Counted from the stretch's first letter, positions 25,680 to 34,710 are shown. The stretch is DNA of 64,000 nucleotides from Collinsella aerofaciens (GCA_030826265.1 JAPJOH010000009.1:1-64000), one strand, 5' to 3'. Numbers and translations are program-made. The notes: a model not told the origin generated them from the sequence alone.

Positions 25680-27506
25680 TTAGGCCTCGCCTCCCTTCGT
25701 GACGGTGGCATCCGCGGTCGCTGCAGTGATTTTCCAGCTCGCGGCCTGTTCGTACTCGGCCCACATCTTGGCATACAGGCCATTTTGGGACAGCAACTCG
25801 GCATGGGTACCCGACTCCTGCACGCTGCCCTGGTTGAGCACCACGATTTGGTCTGCGCCCACTACAGTCGAGAGTCGGTGCGCGATCATAATGACCGTGC
25901 GACCCGCCGCCAGTTTGCTAAAAGCACGTTGGATGAGCGCCTCGTTCTCGGGATCGGCAAACGCCGTGGCCTCATCGAGCACCACGATAGGCGCGTCTTT
26001 AAGGATCGCGCGGGCGAGTGCCACGCACTGGACCTCGCCGCCCGAAAGATATGCTCCGCCGGCACCGAGCATGGTATTGATGCCCTGTGGGAGCTTGGCC
26101 ACAATGTCGTCGCACTGAGCTGCGGAGAGGGCCGCACGCACTTCGTCGTCAGTGGCCGTAGGCTTGGAGGCGCGCACGTTATCGGCAAGTGTTTGCCGGA
26201 ACAGCTGGTTGGTCTGGAACACGAAGGCGACCTGGTCCATAAGCTCGTGCGAATCCATATCGCGAACGTCCACACCGCCTACGAGCACTCGACCCGAGGA
26301 AACATCCCAAAAACGCGGGATCAGGCTTGCGCAGGTTGACTTACCGCCACCAGAGGGACCCACCAGGGCGAGGGTGCTACCAGCGGAAACGCTGAAACTT
26401 ACATGGCTAACGGCAGGTGCTTCGGCACCTTCGTACGTAAAGCTCACGTCCTCAAATCGCACGTCGCCGCCGGCAGGGTGCTTGGGTTGTGCGGGCACGG
26501 AAAGCTGCTTGGAATCCATGACGCTTCGAATACGAGCCAACGAATCGGCACTCATCTGAGAGGCCTCGCCCACAAACATGAGCTTGGTCATGGCCGTCGG
26601 TACCACGGCCGAAAATATCGCGTAAAACGTGAAGTTGGTCATAAAATGCGCGAAGTCCGTCTCGCCTGGCGCCAACAGCAACGCCACGGGCAACAGGAAT
26701 GCCACAAGACCATTGAGCGCGGTAAGGTTGAGTACCTGCGGACCTCGGCAGAACGTGCCCGCATAGCTTTGTGCCATGTCGGCATATTCGGCGATCGCAT
26801 CGTGGAAGGCCTTAAAGGAGTAGACCGTCTGCTGAAACACCTTGACCACGGGGATGCCTCGTACGTATTCGGTGCCGGTCTTGTTCATCTTGACCAGCGC
26901 TCCCATGTAGGCCTTCATGAACTCGGCGCCTTTGCCGCTCATCATGGTGGCCATGGCGCCAAACGAAATGGCCACCGAGATGAGGCATGCCGCGCCCAAG
27001 CGCCAATCGAGGGCGAAAAGCAGCACGAGCAAGCCCACGACCATGGCGACGGCGCCTGCGATATCGGGCAGCATGTGTGCGAGCAAAGTCTCGGTGGAGG
27101 CGGCACACCCGTCTACAATGCGGCGCAGCTCGCCGGTGGCATGCGTGTCGAAGTAGCCGAGCGGCAACTTAAGCAGGTGCTCGCTCGTAGCCTTACGGAT
27201 ATTGGACGCGCAGCGAAACGCGGACAGATGCGTGCACATGAGCCCCACGAAATAAGTTACGATGCTTGCCAGCGCAAACCCCACGGCCCACCAGCCATAC
27301 ATCGCGATGTCGCAGGCTTCGCTCCAGTTAGGTGCCACGGCGATCAGGTCGCGAGCGACAAGCCAAATGCACACGTACGGGCCAAAGCTCAGCAGCTGCG
27401 AGAGCGCCGAGAGCGCCATGCCCAAATACGTTAGGAATTTACGGTCACCGGCATACGCGAGCAACTCGCCGATGCCTCCACCTTCCCTTTTTGATCCCTT
27501 TGCCAT
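25680..27506 (-). CDS. ABC transporter, fused permease-ATPase (first of pair)
   Basis: A 608-residue half-transporter with six helices and a C-terminal ATPase: GPSGGGKST Walker A, and an unusual signature LSGGEVQ in place of LSGGQxQ, plus VVLDEATAF Walker B. The start is the ATG at 27506 behind AAAGGAATCTC. Transcribed leftward from a promoter shared with the divergent AraC-type gene, and directly followed by its partner, with which it should form a heterodimer. The diverged signature may make one ATP site weak. Confidence 0.88.
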   Translation of the reverse strand: MAKGSKREGGGIGELLAYAGDRKFLTYLGMALSALSQLLSFGPYVCIWLVARDLIAVAPNWSEACDIAMYGWWAVGFALASIVTYFVGLMCTHLSAFRCASNIRKATSEHLLKLPLGYFDTHATGELRRIVDGCAASTETLLAHMLPDIAGAVAMVVGLLVLLFALDWRLGAACLISVAISFGAMATMMSGKGAEFMKAYMGALVKMNKTGTEYVRGIPVVKVFQQTVYSFKAFHDAIAEYADMAQSYAGTFCRGPQVLNLTALNGLVAFLLPVALLLAPGETDFAHFMTNFTFYAIFSAVVPTAMTKLMFVGEASQMSADSLARIRSVMDSKQLSVPAQPKHPAGGDVRFEDVSFTYEGAEAPAVSHVSFSVSAGSTLALVGPSGGGKSTCASLIPRFWDVSSGRVLVGGVDVRDMDSHELMDQVAFVFQTNQLFRQTLADNVRASKPTATDDEVRAALSAAQCDDIVAKLPQGINTMLGAGGAYLSGGEVQCVALARAILKDAPIVVLDEATAFADPENEALIQRAFSKLAAGRTVIMIAHRLSTVVGADQIVVLNQGSVQESGTHAELLSQNGLYAKMWAEYEQAASWKITAATADATVTKGGEA

Positions 27507-27620
27507 GAGATTCCTTTCTAACGGCTTGAGAGTTAACCGTAATGAACTTATCATTGATGTGTTAGCCATGGCTCACAATCAAGCCAGGCGTGGACGTTTC
27601 TGCAAAGGAAAGGAACGCTT

Positions 27621-28625
27621 TTGCAAATACGGCGGGCAGCGACCGACATAACCGAGCTCTACGCACCACAGTTTGAGCAGTTTGGCCTGGAGCTTTCCGG
27701 CAAGGGCGCTGTCTTTACCGGCGAGGTGGCAAACGATCGGGCGCACGGACGCGCATGGATCATGCCCCTCTCCCCTGCCTGCATCGTCATGGAGCATTTC
27801 ATCACCCCGACGCACGATATGCACCTGGCCGAATACACACCCGAGCCATATGCCTGCGTGAGCGAGGTCAGCGCGCCCACACTTACATGCATGCCCGAGG
27901 CTGGCATAACGCCCGCGAACCTCAAACCATTGCATGGACCGTGGCCAAACAATGCCGTTTGCAGCTTTATCCAAGATAACTGTGGCGAGGAATTAAGCCC
28001 GCTGTTTGCGGGGGAGCTCTATCACTCGCGCTCGGTGCTCTTTTTGCCTGGATATTTTGACGAACTGGAGCACCGCTATCCCACCGAGTTCGCGGGAATC
28101 TTTGAGGCGTTTGCCGAGCCATGGCACGAGGAAGCGACGTCTGCCATCTGCCACACGCTGCGCCGGATTAACGAGGACCGCGCCCGCACCGTAGGCGGAC
28201 ACGTCTATATGCAGGGCATCGTGGAGACCATGGTCGCGGAGCTCGCCTGTTCGCGCGCGGCCCACAAGCAGGCGCGGCAGGCGGCAGACACACGCGTCAG
28301 CATAACCATTGCCGAAGAAGCAACGGCAATGATTGAGCGCGCGCTCGACAAAGGCAGACGTGTGGGTATCAACGAGGTGGCCGAGAGGCTCTACACAAGC
28401 CGCTCCAAACTATGCGCCACCTTTAAGGCCCAAACAGGCGAGTCGATGGGCGCCTACATTCGCAGACGCCGTATGGAGCGAGCACAGGACCTTTTGGCCG
28501 ATAGCGGGCTCACGATAGCGCAGGTAGCAGAGCGGCTCGACTACCCTCAGCAAGCCGCCTTCGCCCAAGCCTTCAAACAATACACCGGCACCACCCCCAC
28601 CACCTGGCGCTCCCAACATATATAA
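27621..28625 (+). CDS. AraC-family transcriptional regulator
   Basis: A 334-residue regulator. The last 100 residues hold the double helix-turn-helix of AraC proteins (INEVAERLYTSRSKLCATFK and LTIAQVAERLDYPQQAAFAQAF). The N-terminal 220 residues are a divergent sensor. It starts at TTG (27621) with AAAGGAAAGGAA upstream. Its position, divergent from the ABC pair with a 115-bp gap, strongly suggests it controls them, as YbtA does for ybtPQ; the effector is unknown. Confidence 0.88.
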   Translation: MQIRRAATDITELYAPQFEQFGLELSGKGAVFTGEVANDRAHGRAWIMPLSPACIVMEHFITPTHDMHLAEYTPEPYACVSEVSAPTLTCMPEAGITPANLKPLHGPWPNNAVCSFIQDNCGEELSPLFAGELYHSRSVLFLPGYFDELEHRYPTEFAGIFEAFAEPWHEEATSAICHTLRRINEDRARTVGGHVYMQGIVETMVAELACSRAAHKQARQAADTRVSITIAEEATAMIERALDKGRRVGINEVAERLYTSRSKLCATFKAQTGESMGAYIRRRRMERAQDLLADSGLTIAQVAERLDYPQQAAFAQAFKQYTGTTPTTWRSQHI

Positions 28626-28626
28626 A

Positions 28627-28655
28627 GAATGAGGGCGCCATCGGCGCCCTCATTC
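28627..28655 (+). terminator. Hairpin terminator after the AraC gene
   Basis: GAATGAGGGCGCC pairs perfectly with GGCGCCCTCATTC around ATC, two bases after the AraC stop codon. The downstream tract CACTCTATTCC is only weakly T-rich. Confidence 0.7.
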
Positions 28656-28702
28656 ACTCTATTCCATTCAGCCCGCCTGACCCGAACGGCAGAGTCGTTG
28701 CA

Positions 28703-28843
28703 GAACCCGGGAGCCCCGGCAGGGCGGGTGCTTGCTCAAAATGAGTTCCGCACGCAAAGAAGGCCACTTAATGTGGCCTTCTTCTTGCGCAGGACTGTTT
28801 GAAATTTTGAGGAAGCACCCGCCCTGCCGGGGCTCCCGGGTTC
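28703..28843 (-). repeat. Nested palindromic 3' element, copy B
   Basis: Outer arms of 31 bp (28703-28733 and 28813-28843) are perfectly complementary. Inside, CTCAAAAT/ATTTTGAG extends the stem. An inner hairpin, GAAGGCCAC-ATTAA-GTGGCCTTC, follows. Read on the minus strand the single-stranded parts are ACAGTCCTG on the 5' side and GTGCGGAACTC on the 3' side, matching copy A, while stems differ. It ends 4 bp from the gatB stop codon and lies 3' of gatB in the sense orientation. Confidence 0.88.
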
Positions 28844-28847
28844 CCGT

Positions 28848-30524
28848 TTACGAGAGCGACGTTCTCAGCAACTCGTTGAAGAGCTTAGGGTTGCCCTTGC
28901 CGCGGCTCGCCTTCATGCACTGACCCACCAAAAAGCCGATGACCTTCTGGTTGCCGTCACGATACTGCTGCGCCTGATCGGCACAGTTTGCCAGCACCTC
29001 GTCCACGATCGGCTGCAGCGCGCCAGCGTCACTCACCTGACGCATGCCGCGCTCGTCGACGATCTTGTTGGGATCGTCACCGGTCTGAGCCATGGCCTCA
29101 AAGACCTCGTGCGCCTGGTTGGAGCTGATGGCATCGGTCGCCAGCAGCTTGGCAAGCGCCGCCACCTGAGCTGGCGCGATGCCGGACTCGGCGAGCGACA
29201 CGCCTGCGCCCTTAAGGTAGGCGATCATCTCGTTGACCAGCAGGTTTGCGACCGTCTGGGCCTCCTTGCCGGCCATACCGGCAGCGGCGGCCTCAAAGAA
29301 GTCGGCAAACTCGGGGTCGCCCGCGATCTGCTCGGCGTCGGCCGCCTTAATGCCAAAGTCGGCCTCAAAACGGGCGCACTTGGCATCGGGCAGCTCGGGG
29401 ATCTCGCCGCGGCAGCGGTCGATGAACTCGTCGTCCAGATCGAACGGCGCCAGGTCGGGATCGGGGAACAGGCGGTAGTCGTCGGCCGTCTCCTTCACAC
29501 GCATAACCACGGTGCGCTTGCGGCTGGGCTCCCAGTGGCGGGTCTCCTGATAGATGATGCCGCCCTCCTCGAGCACCTCGGCTTGACGGCAGATCTCGTA
29601 GGCAAGGCCATCGTGCAGGCTCTTGAACGAGTTGAGGTTCTTGAGCTCGGTCTTGGTGCCCAGCTTGGTCTCGCCGCGGCGGCGCAGCGACACGTTACCG
29701 TCGCAGCGCATGGAACCCTTCTCCATGGAGCAGTCCGAAATGCCCAGCGTCACAAAGATGCGACGGAGCTTCTCCATAAACAGGCGAGCCTCCTCGGGCG
29801 TGCGCAGGTCGGGCTCAGTCACGAGCTCAATCAAAGGCGTGCCGCAGCGGTTGTAGTCGACGAGCGACTCGGCAGCAGCGGTAATGCGGCCCTCGGCACC
29901 GCCCACGTGCACCATCTTGGCGGCATCCTCCTCCATGTGGATACGCAGGATGCGGATGGGCACCGTGTAGGAACCGTCCTCGCGGCGCTCGGGCATCTGC
30001 AGGTTGGACGCGTCGTAGCTGGCCAGGTGGCCGGCGCGCTGGTTGCCCTCGCGCATGGTCGACGTCATGGACGTGGACAGGCCCTCGGCGTTGGCCGAAG
30101 CGCTCGCCAGACTCTGGGCCTCGGCCTCGCCAAACGCGCAGTCGGGGCGCTCGGCGGCACCGCGACCGGTCACGTCCAGGTCCAGGTGACCGTACATGGC
30201 AAAGGCAACCGGACCCTGCGTGGTCTGGAAGTTCTTGGCCATATCGGGATAGAAGTAGTGCTTGCGGTAGAACATCGAGTGGCGCTGAATCTCGCAGTTG
30301 GTGGCGAGACCGGCCTTGACGATACTCTCGATGGCGCGCTTGTTGGGCACCGGCAGGGCGCCGGGCAGACCCAGGCACACCGGGCACACGTTGGCGTTGG
30401 GCTCGTCATCGTGGCTGAGCTTGCAGTTGCAGAACATCTTAGTATCGAGTGCGGTGAGCTCGGTATGAATCTCCAGGCCGATCACGGCCTCCCAATCCTG
30501 CAGGACCTCGGAAAGCTCCTTCAT
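28848..30524 (-). CDS. gatB: Aspartyl/glutamyl-tRNA amidotransferase subunit B
   Basis: tRNA-binding and kinase-like subunit of GatCAB, which amidates misacylated Asp-tRNA(Asn) or Glu-tRNA(Gln). The N-terminus WEAVIGLEIHTEL and zinc cysteines C32, C34, C47, C50 are clear; IHMEEDA (195-201) is conserved. At 558 residues it is longer than the usual 475-500; the excess is an insertion at about residues 119-188 (Ala/Ser-rich), between YGHLDLDV and the conserved RIHMEED. The ATG overlaps the gatA stop (TAATG). Last gene of gatCAB; followed by palindromic element B. Confidence 0.96.
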   Translation of the reverse strand: MKELSEVLQDWEAVIGLEIHTELTALDTKMFCNCKLSHDDEPNANVCPVCLGLPGALPVPNKRAIESIVKAGLATNCEIQRHSMFYRKHYFYPDMAKNFQTTQGPVAFAMYGHLDLDVTGRGAAERPDCAFGEAEAQSLASASANAEGLSTSMTSTMREGNQRAGHLASYDASNLQMPERREDGSYTVPIRILRIHMEEDAAKMVHVGGAEGRITAAAESLVDYNRCGTPLIELVTEPDLRTPEEARLFMEKLRRIFVTLGISDCSMEKGSMRCDGNVSLRRRGETKLGTKTELKNLNSFKSLHDGLAYEICRQAEVLEEGGIIYQETRHWEPSRKRTVVMRVKETADDYRLFPDPDLAPFDLDDEFIDRCRGEIPELPDAKCARFEADFGIKAADAEQIAGDPEFADFFEAAAAGMAGKEAQTVANLLVNEMIAYLKGAGVSLAESGIAPAQVAALAKLLATDAISSNQAHEVFEAMAQTGDDPNKIVDERGMRQVSDAGALQPIVDEVLANCADQAQQYRDGNQKVIGFLVGQCMKASRGKGNPKLFNELLRTSLS

Positions 30525-32038
30525 TACAGCTCGCCTCCCTTCCCGGCAAAATCGGGCGCGACGGAAAGCGCAGGCGCACCCGTGGCGGCATCGGCAAAGC
30601 CGCGCTCCAGGGCGCGGGCAAACATGAGCAGCTGACGGTCCTTAAAGGCCGGACCCACCAGCTGGGCAGAAACAGGCAGCTGAGTATCCTCGCCCAGGCC
30701 CAGCGGCACCGAGATACCGCCGTTGCCGCAAATGTTGAGCGAGATGGTGTACAGGTCGGAGAGGTACATCTGCGTGGGGTCGCTGATCTCGCCAAACTTA
30801 AAGGCCGTGCGCGGCGAGGCGGGCATAAGGATGGTGTCCACCTTGGCATACGCGGCGTCGTAGTCCTGCGTGATGAGCGTGCGGGCCTTTTGCGCAGCGT
30901 AGTAGTACTTGTCGTACACGCCCGAGCTCAGCAGGTAGGCGCCGAGCATCTGACGGCGCTTGGCCTCGGCGCCAAAGCCGTGGGCGCGCGAGAGCGAGCT
31001 TTGGTCGGACAGGTTGGCGCAGCCCTCCTCCTGATAGCCATAGCGAATGCCGTCGAAGCGGGCCAGGTTGGAGAACGCCTCGGCCGGGCCGATGACGTAG
31101 TAGGCGGCGATGGCGGCGTCCAGGTGCGGCAGGTCGACCTCGACCAGCTCGGCGCCCTGGTTCTGCAGCTCCTGGGCGGCGCGCTGAACAGCGGCCTTGA
31201 CCTCGGGCGTCAGGCCCTCGGCCTCCATAAACGCGGGGATAATGCCCACGCGCTTGCCCTCGATGCTGTCGTTGAGGTGCTCGGTAAAGTCGACGGCGCA
31301 ATCCTGGCTGGTGCAGTCGTACGGATCGTGGCCCGCGCCGGTAAGCGCGTTCATGGCCAGCGCGACATCCTCGACCGTGCGGCCGAAGGGGCCAACCTGG
31401 TCGAGCGACGAGCCAAAGGCAACCACGCCGTAACGGCTCACGGCGCCGTACGTGGGCTTAAAGCCCACCACGCCGCACAGCGACGCCGGCTGGCGAATGG
31501 AGCCGCCGGTGTCCGAGCCCAGCGAGAGCGCGACCTCGCCCGCGGCGACGGCGGCAGCAGAGCCGCCCGAAGAGCCGCCGGGCACGCGCTCGGTATCCCA
31601 GGGGTTGTTGGTACGGTGGAACGCCGAGCTCTCGGTGGAGCTGCCAAAGGCAAACTCGTCCATGTTGGCCTTGCCCATGGGCAGGCAGCCGGCATCGAGC
31701 ATGCGCCGGACGCAGGTGGCGGTGTAGACGCTCTGGTAGTTCTCGAGCATGCGGGAAGCGCAGGTAGTGCGCGTGCCCACGAGGTTCATGTTGTCCTTGA
31801 TGGCCAGCGGCACGCCCGCGAGCGGGGGCAGCGGCTTGCCTGCTGCACGGTCGGCATCCACGCGCGCAGCGGCCTCGAGCGCAAGCTCGGGCGCCACCTG
31901 CAGGAATGCCTGGACCCCGCCCTCGCGCGCCTCGATGGCGGCAAAGGAGGCCTGGGCCACCTCGGTAGCGGTAAAGTCGCCGGCAGCAACGCCCGCGGCG
32001 ATCTGGGCAGCGGTAAGGGAATCGAAGCTCTGCGCCAT
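30524..32038 (-). CDS. gatA: Aspartyl/glutamyl-tRNA amidotransferase subunit A
   Basis: Amidase-signature subunit that releases ammonia from glutamine for the GatB site. 504 residues. The catalytic Lys lies in PLAIKDN, with GGSSGGSAAAVAAG and SDTGGSIRQPA carrying the cis-Ser and nucleophilic Ser of the Ser-cisSer-Lys triad. It overlaps gatC by the TAATG arrangement, as gatB does with it. Confidence 0.98.
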   Translation of the reverse strand: MAQSFDSLTAAQIAAGVAAGDFTATEVAQASFAAIEAREGGVQAFLQVAPELALEAAARVDADRAAGKPLPPLAGVPLAIKDNMNLVGTRTTCASRMLENYQSVYTATCVRRMLDAGCLPMGKANMDEFAFGSSTESSAFHRTNNPWDTERVPGGSSGGSAAAVAAGEVALSLGSDTGGSIRQPASLCGVVGFKPTYGAVSRYGVVAFGSSLDQVGPFGRTVEDVALAMNALTGAGHDPYDCTSQDCAVDFTEHLNDSIEGKRVGIIPAFMEAEGLTPEVKAAVQRAAQELQNQGAELVEVDLPHLDAAIAAYYVIGPAEAFSNLARFDGIRYGYQEEGCANLSDQSSLSRAHGFGAEAKRRQMLGAYLLSSGVYDKYYYAAQKARTLITQDYDAAYAKVDTILMPASPRTAFKFGEISDPTQMYLSDLYTISLNICGNGGISVPLGLGEDTQLPVSAQLVGPAFKDRQLLMFARALERGFADAATGAPALSVAPDFAGKGGEL

Positions 32039-32349
32039 TACTCGCTCTCCCCCTCTCCCAAAATGGACGGCACGCGGAAGTAGCGGTCGCGCGCGCTGCC
32101 GGCGTTTTCGAGCGCGACGTCGAGCGGCAAATCACGCTCGGGCTCGCGCAGGTCATCGCCCATCACGTTGGACAGGCTTCCGATAGGATGGAACGTGGGC
32201 TCCACGTCGGGCAAGTCATATTGCAAGACGGGCTCGAGCATCTGGACGGCGTCGTTCATGTAGGACGTCATCTGGGTGAGCTCGTCATCGGTCAGTGCGA
32301 TCTTTGCGTACTCGGCGATACCGCGCACGTCTTTCTCGCTGAGTGCCAT
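32038..32349 (-). CDS. gatC: Aspartyl/glutamyl-tRNA amidotransferase subunit C
   Basis: A 103-residue subunit that wraps the GatA-GatB interface. The family pattern is visible: LSEKDVRGIAEYAKIALTD at the N-terminus and a C-terminal R-x-R-D-R-Y-F-R-V-P (residues around 90). The ATG at 32349 follows GGAAGGGAGC; one in-frame ATG six codons earlier is less likely. First gene of the gatCAB operon. Confidence 0.95.
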   Translation of the reverse strand: MALSEKDVRGIAEYAKIALTDDELTQMTSYMNDAVQMLEPVLQYDLPDVEPTFHPIGSLSNVMGDDLREPERDLPLDVALENAGSARDRYFRVPSILGEGESE

Positions 32350-32554
32350 AGGCGCTCCCTTCCGCATAACAGATAAACCGCTCTAGTATACAAGGCAACG
32401 CCGCTTGGAGCAGGTGCTTTACCCAAATGCAGCGAAAACGTAACGAGGGCGGCGGTTGGCAGGCGGCGGGGCGGCGGTCCTGCAGCGAAACCGCACTGTC
32501 CATAGCGAAAACCGTCCCGCCCACTACGAAGACCGTCGCGTCCGCAACGAAAAG

Positions 32555-32611
32555 CATCACAACATTCGACGCTTTTCGTCAAAATCGAGATTTTCATCGA
32601 ATGTTGTGATG
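32555..32611. repeat. CATCACAACATTCGA hairpin repeat, copy 1
   Basis: Arms CATCACAACATTCGA (32555-32569) and TCGAATGTTGTGATG (32597-32611) are perfect inverses. Three further copies lie at 43173, 47281 and 48523. Confidence 0.9.
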
Positions 32612-32626
32612 GTTTGGAAGCCCCGA

Positions 32627-32659
32627 CTCCCACAAAGGCGCCTGTCCCCATTGAGGTGG
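32627..32659. repeat. Degenerate copy of the CACAAAGG-GCCTGTCC hairpin repeat
   Basis: CTCCCACAAAGG, then CGCCTGTCC, then CCATTGAGGTGG: the core of the family is kept but several arm pairs are lost. It lies between the sortase stop codon and repeat copy 1. Confidence 0.6.
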
Positions 32660-32673
32660 TTCTGGAGAATGTC

Positions 32674-33612
32674 TTATGCCGAGGCCTTGGCCTTGCGGCG
32701 CTTGCGGACCGCGTGGATCACGATGTCCAGCAGCAACAGCACAATGGCTACGACCACGATGAGCATGGCAAACTCGCGCTTGCCCCAGTGGCGGCCGGCC
32801 AGCGACTTTTGCTTGTCGACGTCCTTCTTGTTGTACTTGGTGCGCACGCAATGCACCAGCAGACGGTGGTCGTTCACACCGTAGGGCGTGCAGGTGACGA
32901 GCGTCACCTTGTCGGCGCCGGGCTCGATGGTCAGCGACTCCATCTCCTCGGGCAGCACCACCTCGGAGTCCACCATCTTGTAGGCGAGCGTCTTGTTCAT
33001 GGTGTGCAGCAGCACCAGGTCGCCGGGCTCCAGCGAATGGATGTCGTCGAACATGCTCAAGTTGCGCATGCCCGAGTGCGCGGTGAGCACGCAATGTGTC
33101 GAGGTGCCGCCCACCGGCAGGCTCGTGCCCTCCAGGTGGCCGACGCCTGCCATAAGGACCTCCTCGCTCGTGCCGTGGTAGATAGGCATGCTCACGTCGA
33201 TGGAGGGGATCTCAACCCAGCTCATCATGGGGTCGCGGTCAAAGATGAGCTGCTGGGCGTAGGGCTCGATCTGGTCGGCGGGGAGCTCGGTGGCCTCGCC
33301 CGCCAGCTGCTCGTTAAAGGAGCGCGCCTGGAGCAGGATGCGCTCGCGCTCCTCGGCAGACAGCGCGTCCACGGTGCTGGACACCGTGCTAATCTGGTTG
33401 AACACGCCCGAGGCCTCGAGCCGGTCCAGGATCCACGGCCAGGTCATAAGGCCCACGCCAATAAGGATGATGATGATGGTGATGAGCCGGTCGGCCCAGC
33501 GCGGCAGCCGCTTGCGACGGCGCTTGGGCTTTGGTTGAGGTTTGGGTTGAGGGCTTGAGCCACCGTTGGCCGCGGTGTTATTGCTCTTCATATGTTTGGC
33601 GCCCTGCACCAT
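32674..33612 (-). CDS. Class C (pilus-polymerising) sortase
   Basis: A 312-residue transpeptidase expected to link pilin subunits covalently. Active-site H179 (LTAHSG), C241 (TLVTC) and R250 (NDHRLLV) are visible. Transmembrane segments are at about 43-62 and 283-303, the two-anchor layout of class C sortases; IFDRDP (123-128) may be the lid. The start at 33612 is preferred for its AGAGGAG site; an ATG seven codons later is possible. It is the last gene of the pilus locus, but is separated from the pilin genes by 1.2 kb holding the duplicated small genes. Confidence 0.92.
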   Translation of the reverse strand: MVQGAKHMKSNNTAANGGSSPQPKPQPKPKRRRKRLPRWADRLITIIIILIGVGLMTWPWILDRLEASGVFNQISTVSSTVDALSAEERERILLQARSFNEQLAGEATELPADQIEPYAQQLIFDRDPMMSWVEIPSIDVSMPIYHGTSEEVLMAGVGHLEGTSLPVGGTSTHCVLTAHSGMRNLSMFDDIHSLEPGDLVLLHTMNKTLAYKMVDSEVVLPEEMESLTIEPGADKVTLVTCTPYGVNDHRLLVHCVRTKYNKKDVDKQKSLAGRHWGKREFAMLIVVVAIVLLLLDIVIHAVRKRRKAKASA

Positions 33613-33774
33613 CGCCAGTCACTCCTCTACAGCTCAGGTTGTCTAAACAAATAATACTCGATTAGCGAGCTTCCGCGCCAGACAACGCAGCTAGACTGCA
33701 CCGTCCAGTCGAGGATAAGCCAGCATTTGAGTTTTCAAAATGTCCCGAATCGGCTGGGCGATTCGGGATACAAT

Positions 33775-33880
33775 GTCAATAGAAAACGACGCACCCCGCG
33801 TAAGTGTACGAGAGCGCGGGCGGCCTAGTTTTCTGGTTTTGTTAAATGCCCGGGATCCTACCCCCGGGCATTCTTATTTG
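33775..33880 (+). ncRNA. Candidate convergent short RNA, copy 1
   Basis: A possible short transcript from just after the -10-like TACAAT (33769-33774) to a hairpin (33845-33872) followed by TTCTTATTT. No good -35 is visible; the inverted repeat TCCCGAATCG/CGATTCGGGA occupies that place. The end overlaps the 3' end of the leftward small gene. Proposed antisense role is inference. Confidence 0.35.
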
Positions 33881-34026
33881 CGCCTGTTGCGGCGCAAATG
33901 CCTTCCACCGTCCGCACCGCGCGTGCGCCTACGGACCTTAAACCGAACCTCATACGAGTCAAGAAACGCGATGACGAACGAGCCCACCGCCGCGAGGGCG
34001 GCGAGCGCGTTAAGGAATTTCAGCAT
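33874..34026 (-). CDS. Small hydrophobic/basic peptide, copy 1 (possible type I toxin)
   Basis: A 50-codon gene: MLKFLNALAALAAVGSFVIA is a single predicted membrane helix, followed by a strongly basic tail (RFKVRRRTRG and ending RRNRRK). It has an excellent ribosome-binding site (GGAGG, 7 bases before the ATG at 34026) and is duplicated at 34354-34506 with one residue changed. This shape, tandem duplication and a convergent terminator resemble type I toxins such as TxpA or the Clostridioides toxins. I do not recognise the family; a small membrane protein of the pilus locus is the alternative. Confidence 0.6.
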   Translation of the reverse strand: MLKFLNALAALAAVGSFVIAFLDSYEVRFKVRRRTRGADGGRHLRRNRRK

Positions 34027-34256
34027 TTGGGGACCTCCGATCGAGTCGTCGGCCGCCCGCGCACGAGATGCGTCGCAAGGATATTTTACTGCGGCTGCAC
34101 GCACTACGTCTGGTAAACGCGATTTTGACAAACATTTGTTCGATAGCTACAAACACGGTTCTTCATCCAGCGGAGCCTGGCCGCATTGTCCGGGTTTGCC
34201 CGACGTGTTTGAGTTTTCAAAATGTCCCGAATCGGCGGGGCGATTCGGGATACAAT

Positions 34257-34360
34257 AGCTACAGGAAACGACGCACCCCGCGTAAGTACTTTGGAGCGCG
34301 GGCGACCAGTTTCCGGTGTTGTTAAATGCCCGGGCCTCTAACCCCGGGCATTCTTATTTG
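34257..34360 (+). ncRNA. Candidate convergent short RNA, copy 2
   Basis: Same layout as copy 1: TACAAT at 34251-34256, hairpin terminator at 34325-34352 followed by TTCTTATTT, overlapping the end of the second small leftward gene. The sequence between differs slightly from copy 1, which could give each RNA its own partner. Confidence 0.35.
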
Positions 34361-34506
34361 CGCCTGTTGCGGCGCAAATGCCTTCTACCGTCCGCACCGC
34401 GCGTGCGCCTACGGACCTTAAACCGAACCTCATACGAGTCAAGAAACGCGATGACGAACGAGCCCACCGCCGCGAGGGCGGCGAGCGCGTTAAGGAATTT
34501 CAGCAT
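34354..34506 (-). CDS. Small hydrophobic/basic peptide, copy 2 (possible type I toxin)
   Basis: The duplicate of the gene at 33874-34026, identical except for a Gly-to-Arg change near the C-terminus. Same GGAGG site and same downstream terminator hairpin. Retention of an intact frame in both copies argues that the peptide is made and under selection, though the duplication may also simply be recent. Confidence 0.6.
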   Translation of the reverse strand: MLKFLNALAALAAVGSFVIAFLDSYEVRFKVRRRTRGADGRRHLRRNRRK

Positions 34507-34673
34507 TTGGGGACCTCCGATCGAGTCGTCGGCCGCCCGCGCACGGGATGCGTCGCAAGGGTATTTTACTGCGAGTGTATGCACCCACAGCTGGTAAACG
34601 CGATTTTGACAAACATCTGTTCGATATTCATACGCCTGATCCATCGGACAATGGAGGCTGGCTGCGTTATCCC

Positions 34674-34710
34674 AAAAAACGGGGCAGACTCCAGTGCGGA
34701 GTCTGCCCCG
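34674..34710 (-). terminator. Rho-independent terminator of the pilin operon
   Basis: On the minus strand CGGGGCAGACTCC pairs perfectly with GGAGTCTGCCCCG and runs into TTTTTTGGG. It lies about 100 bp after the major pilin gene, so the downstream sortase needs read-through or its own promoter. Confidence 0.92.

Larger units (their letters stand above)
33726..34626. repeat. Tandem duplication of a ~420-bp unit
   Basis: Copy 1 (33726-34145) and copy 2 (34208-34626) are nearly identical, offset by 482 bp. Each holds, left to right: TTTGAGTTTTCAAAATG, a TCCCGAATCG/CGATTCGGGA inverted repeat, TACAAT, a GC-rich hairpin, a strong shared terminator and a leftward 50-codon gene with its upstream region. 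Similarity fades into the 60-bp spacers beyond each unit. Confidence 0.92.
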
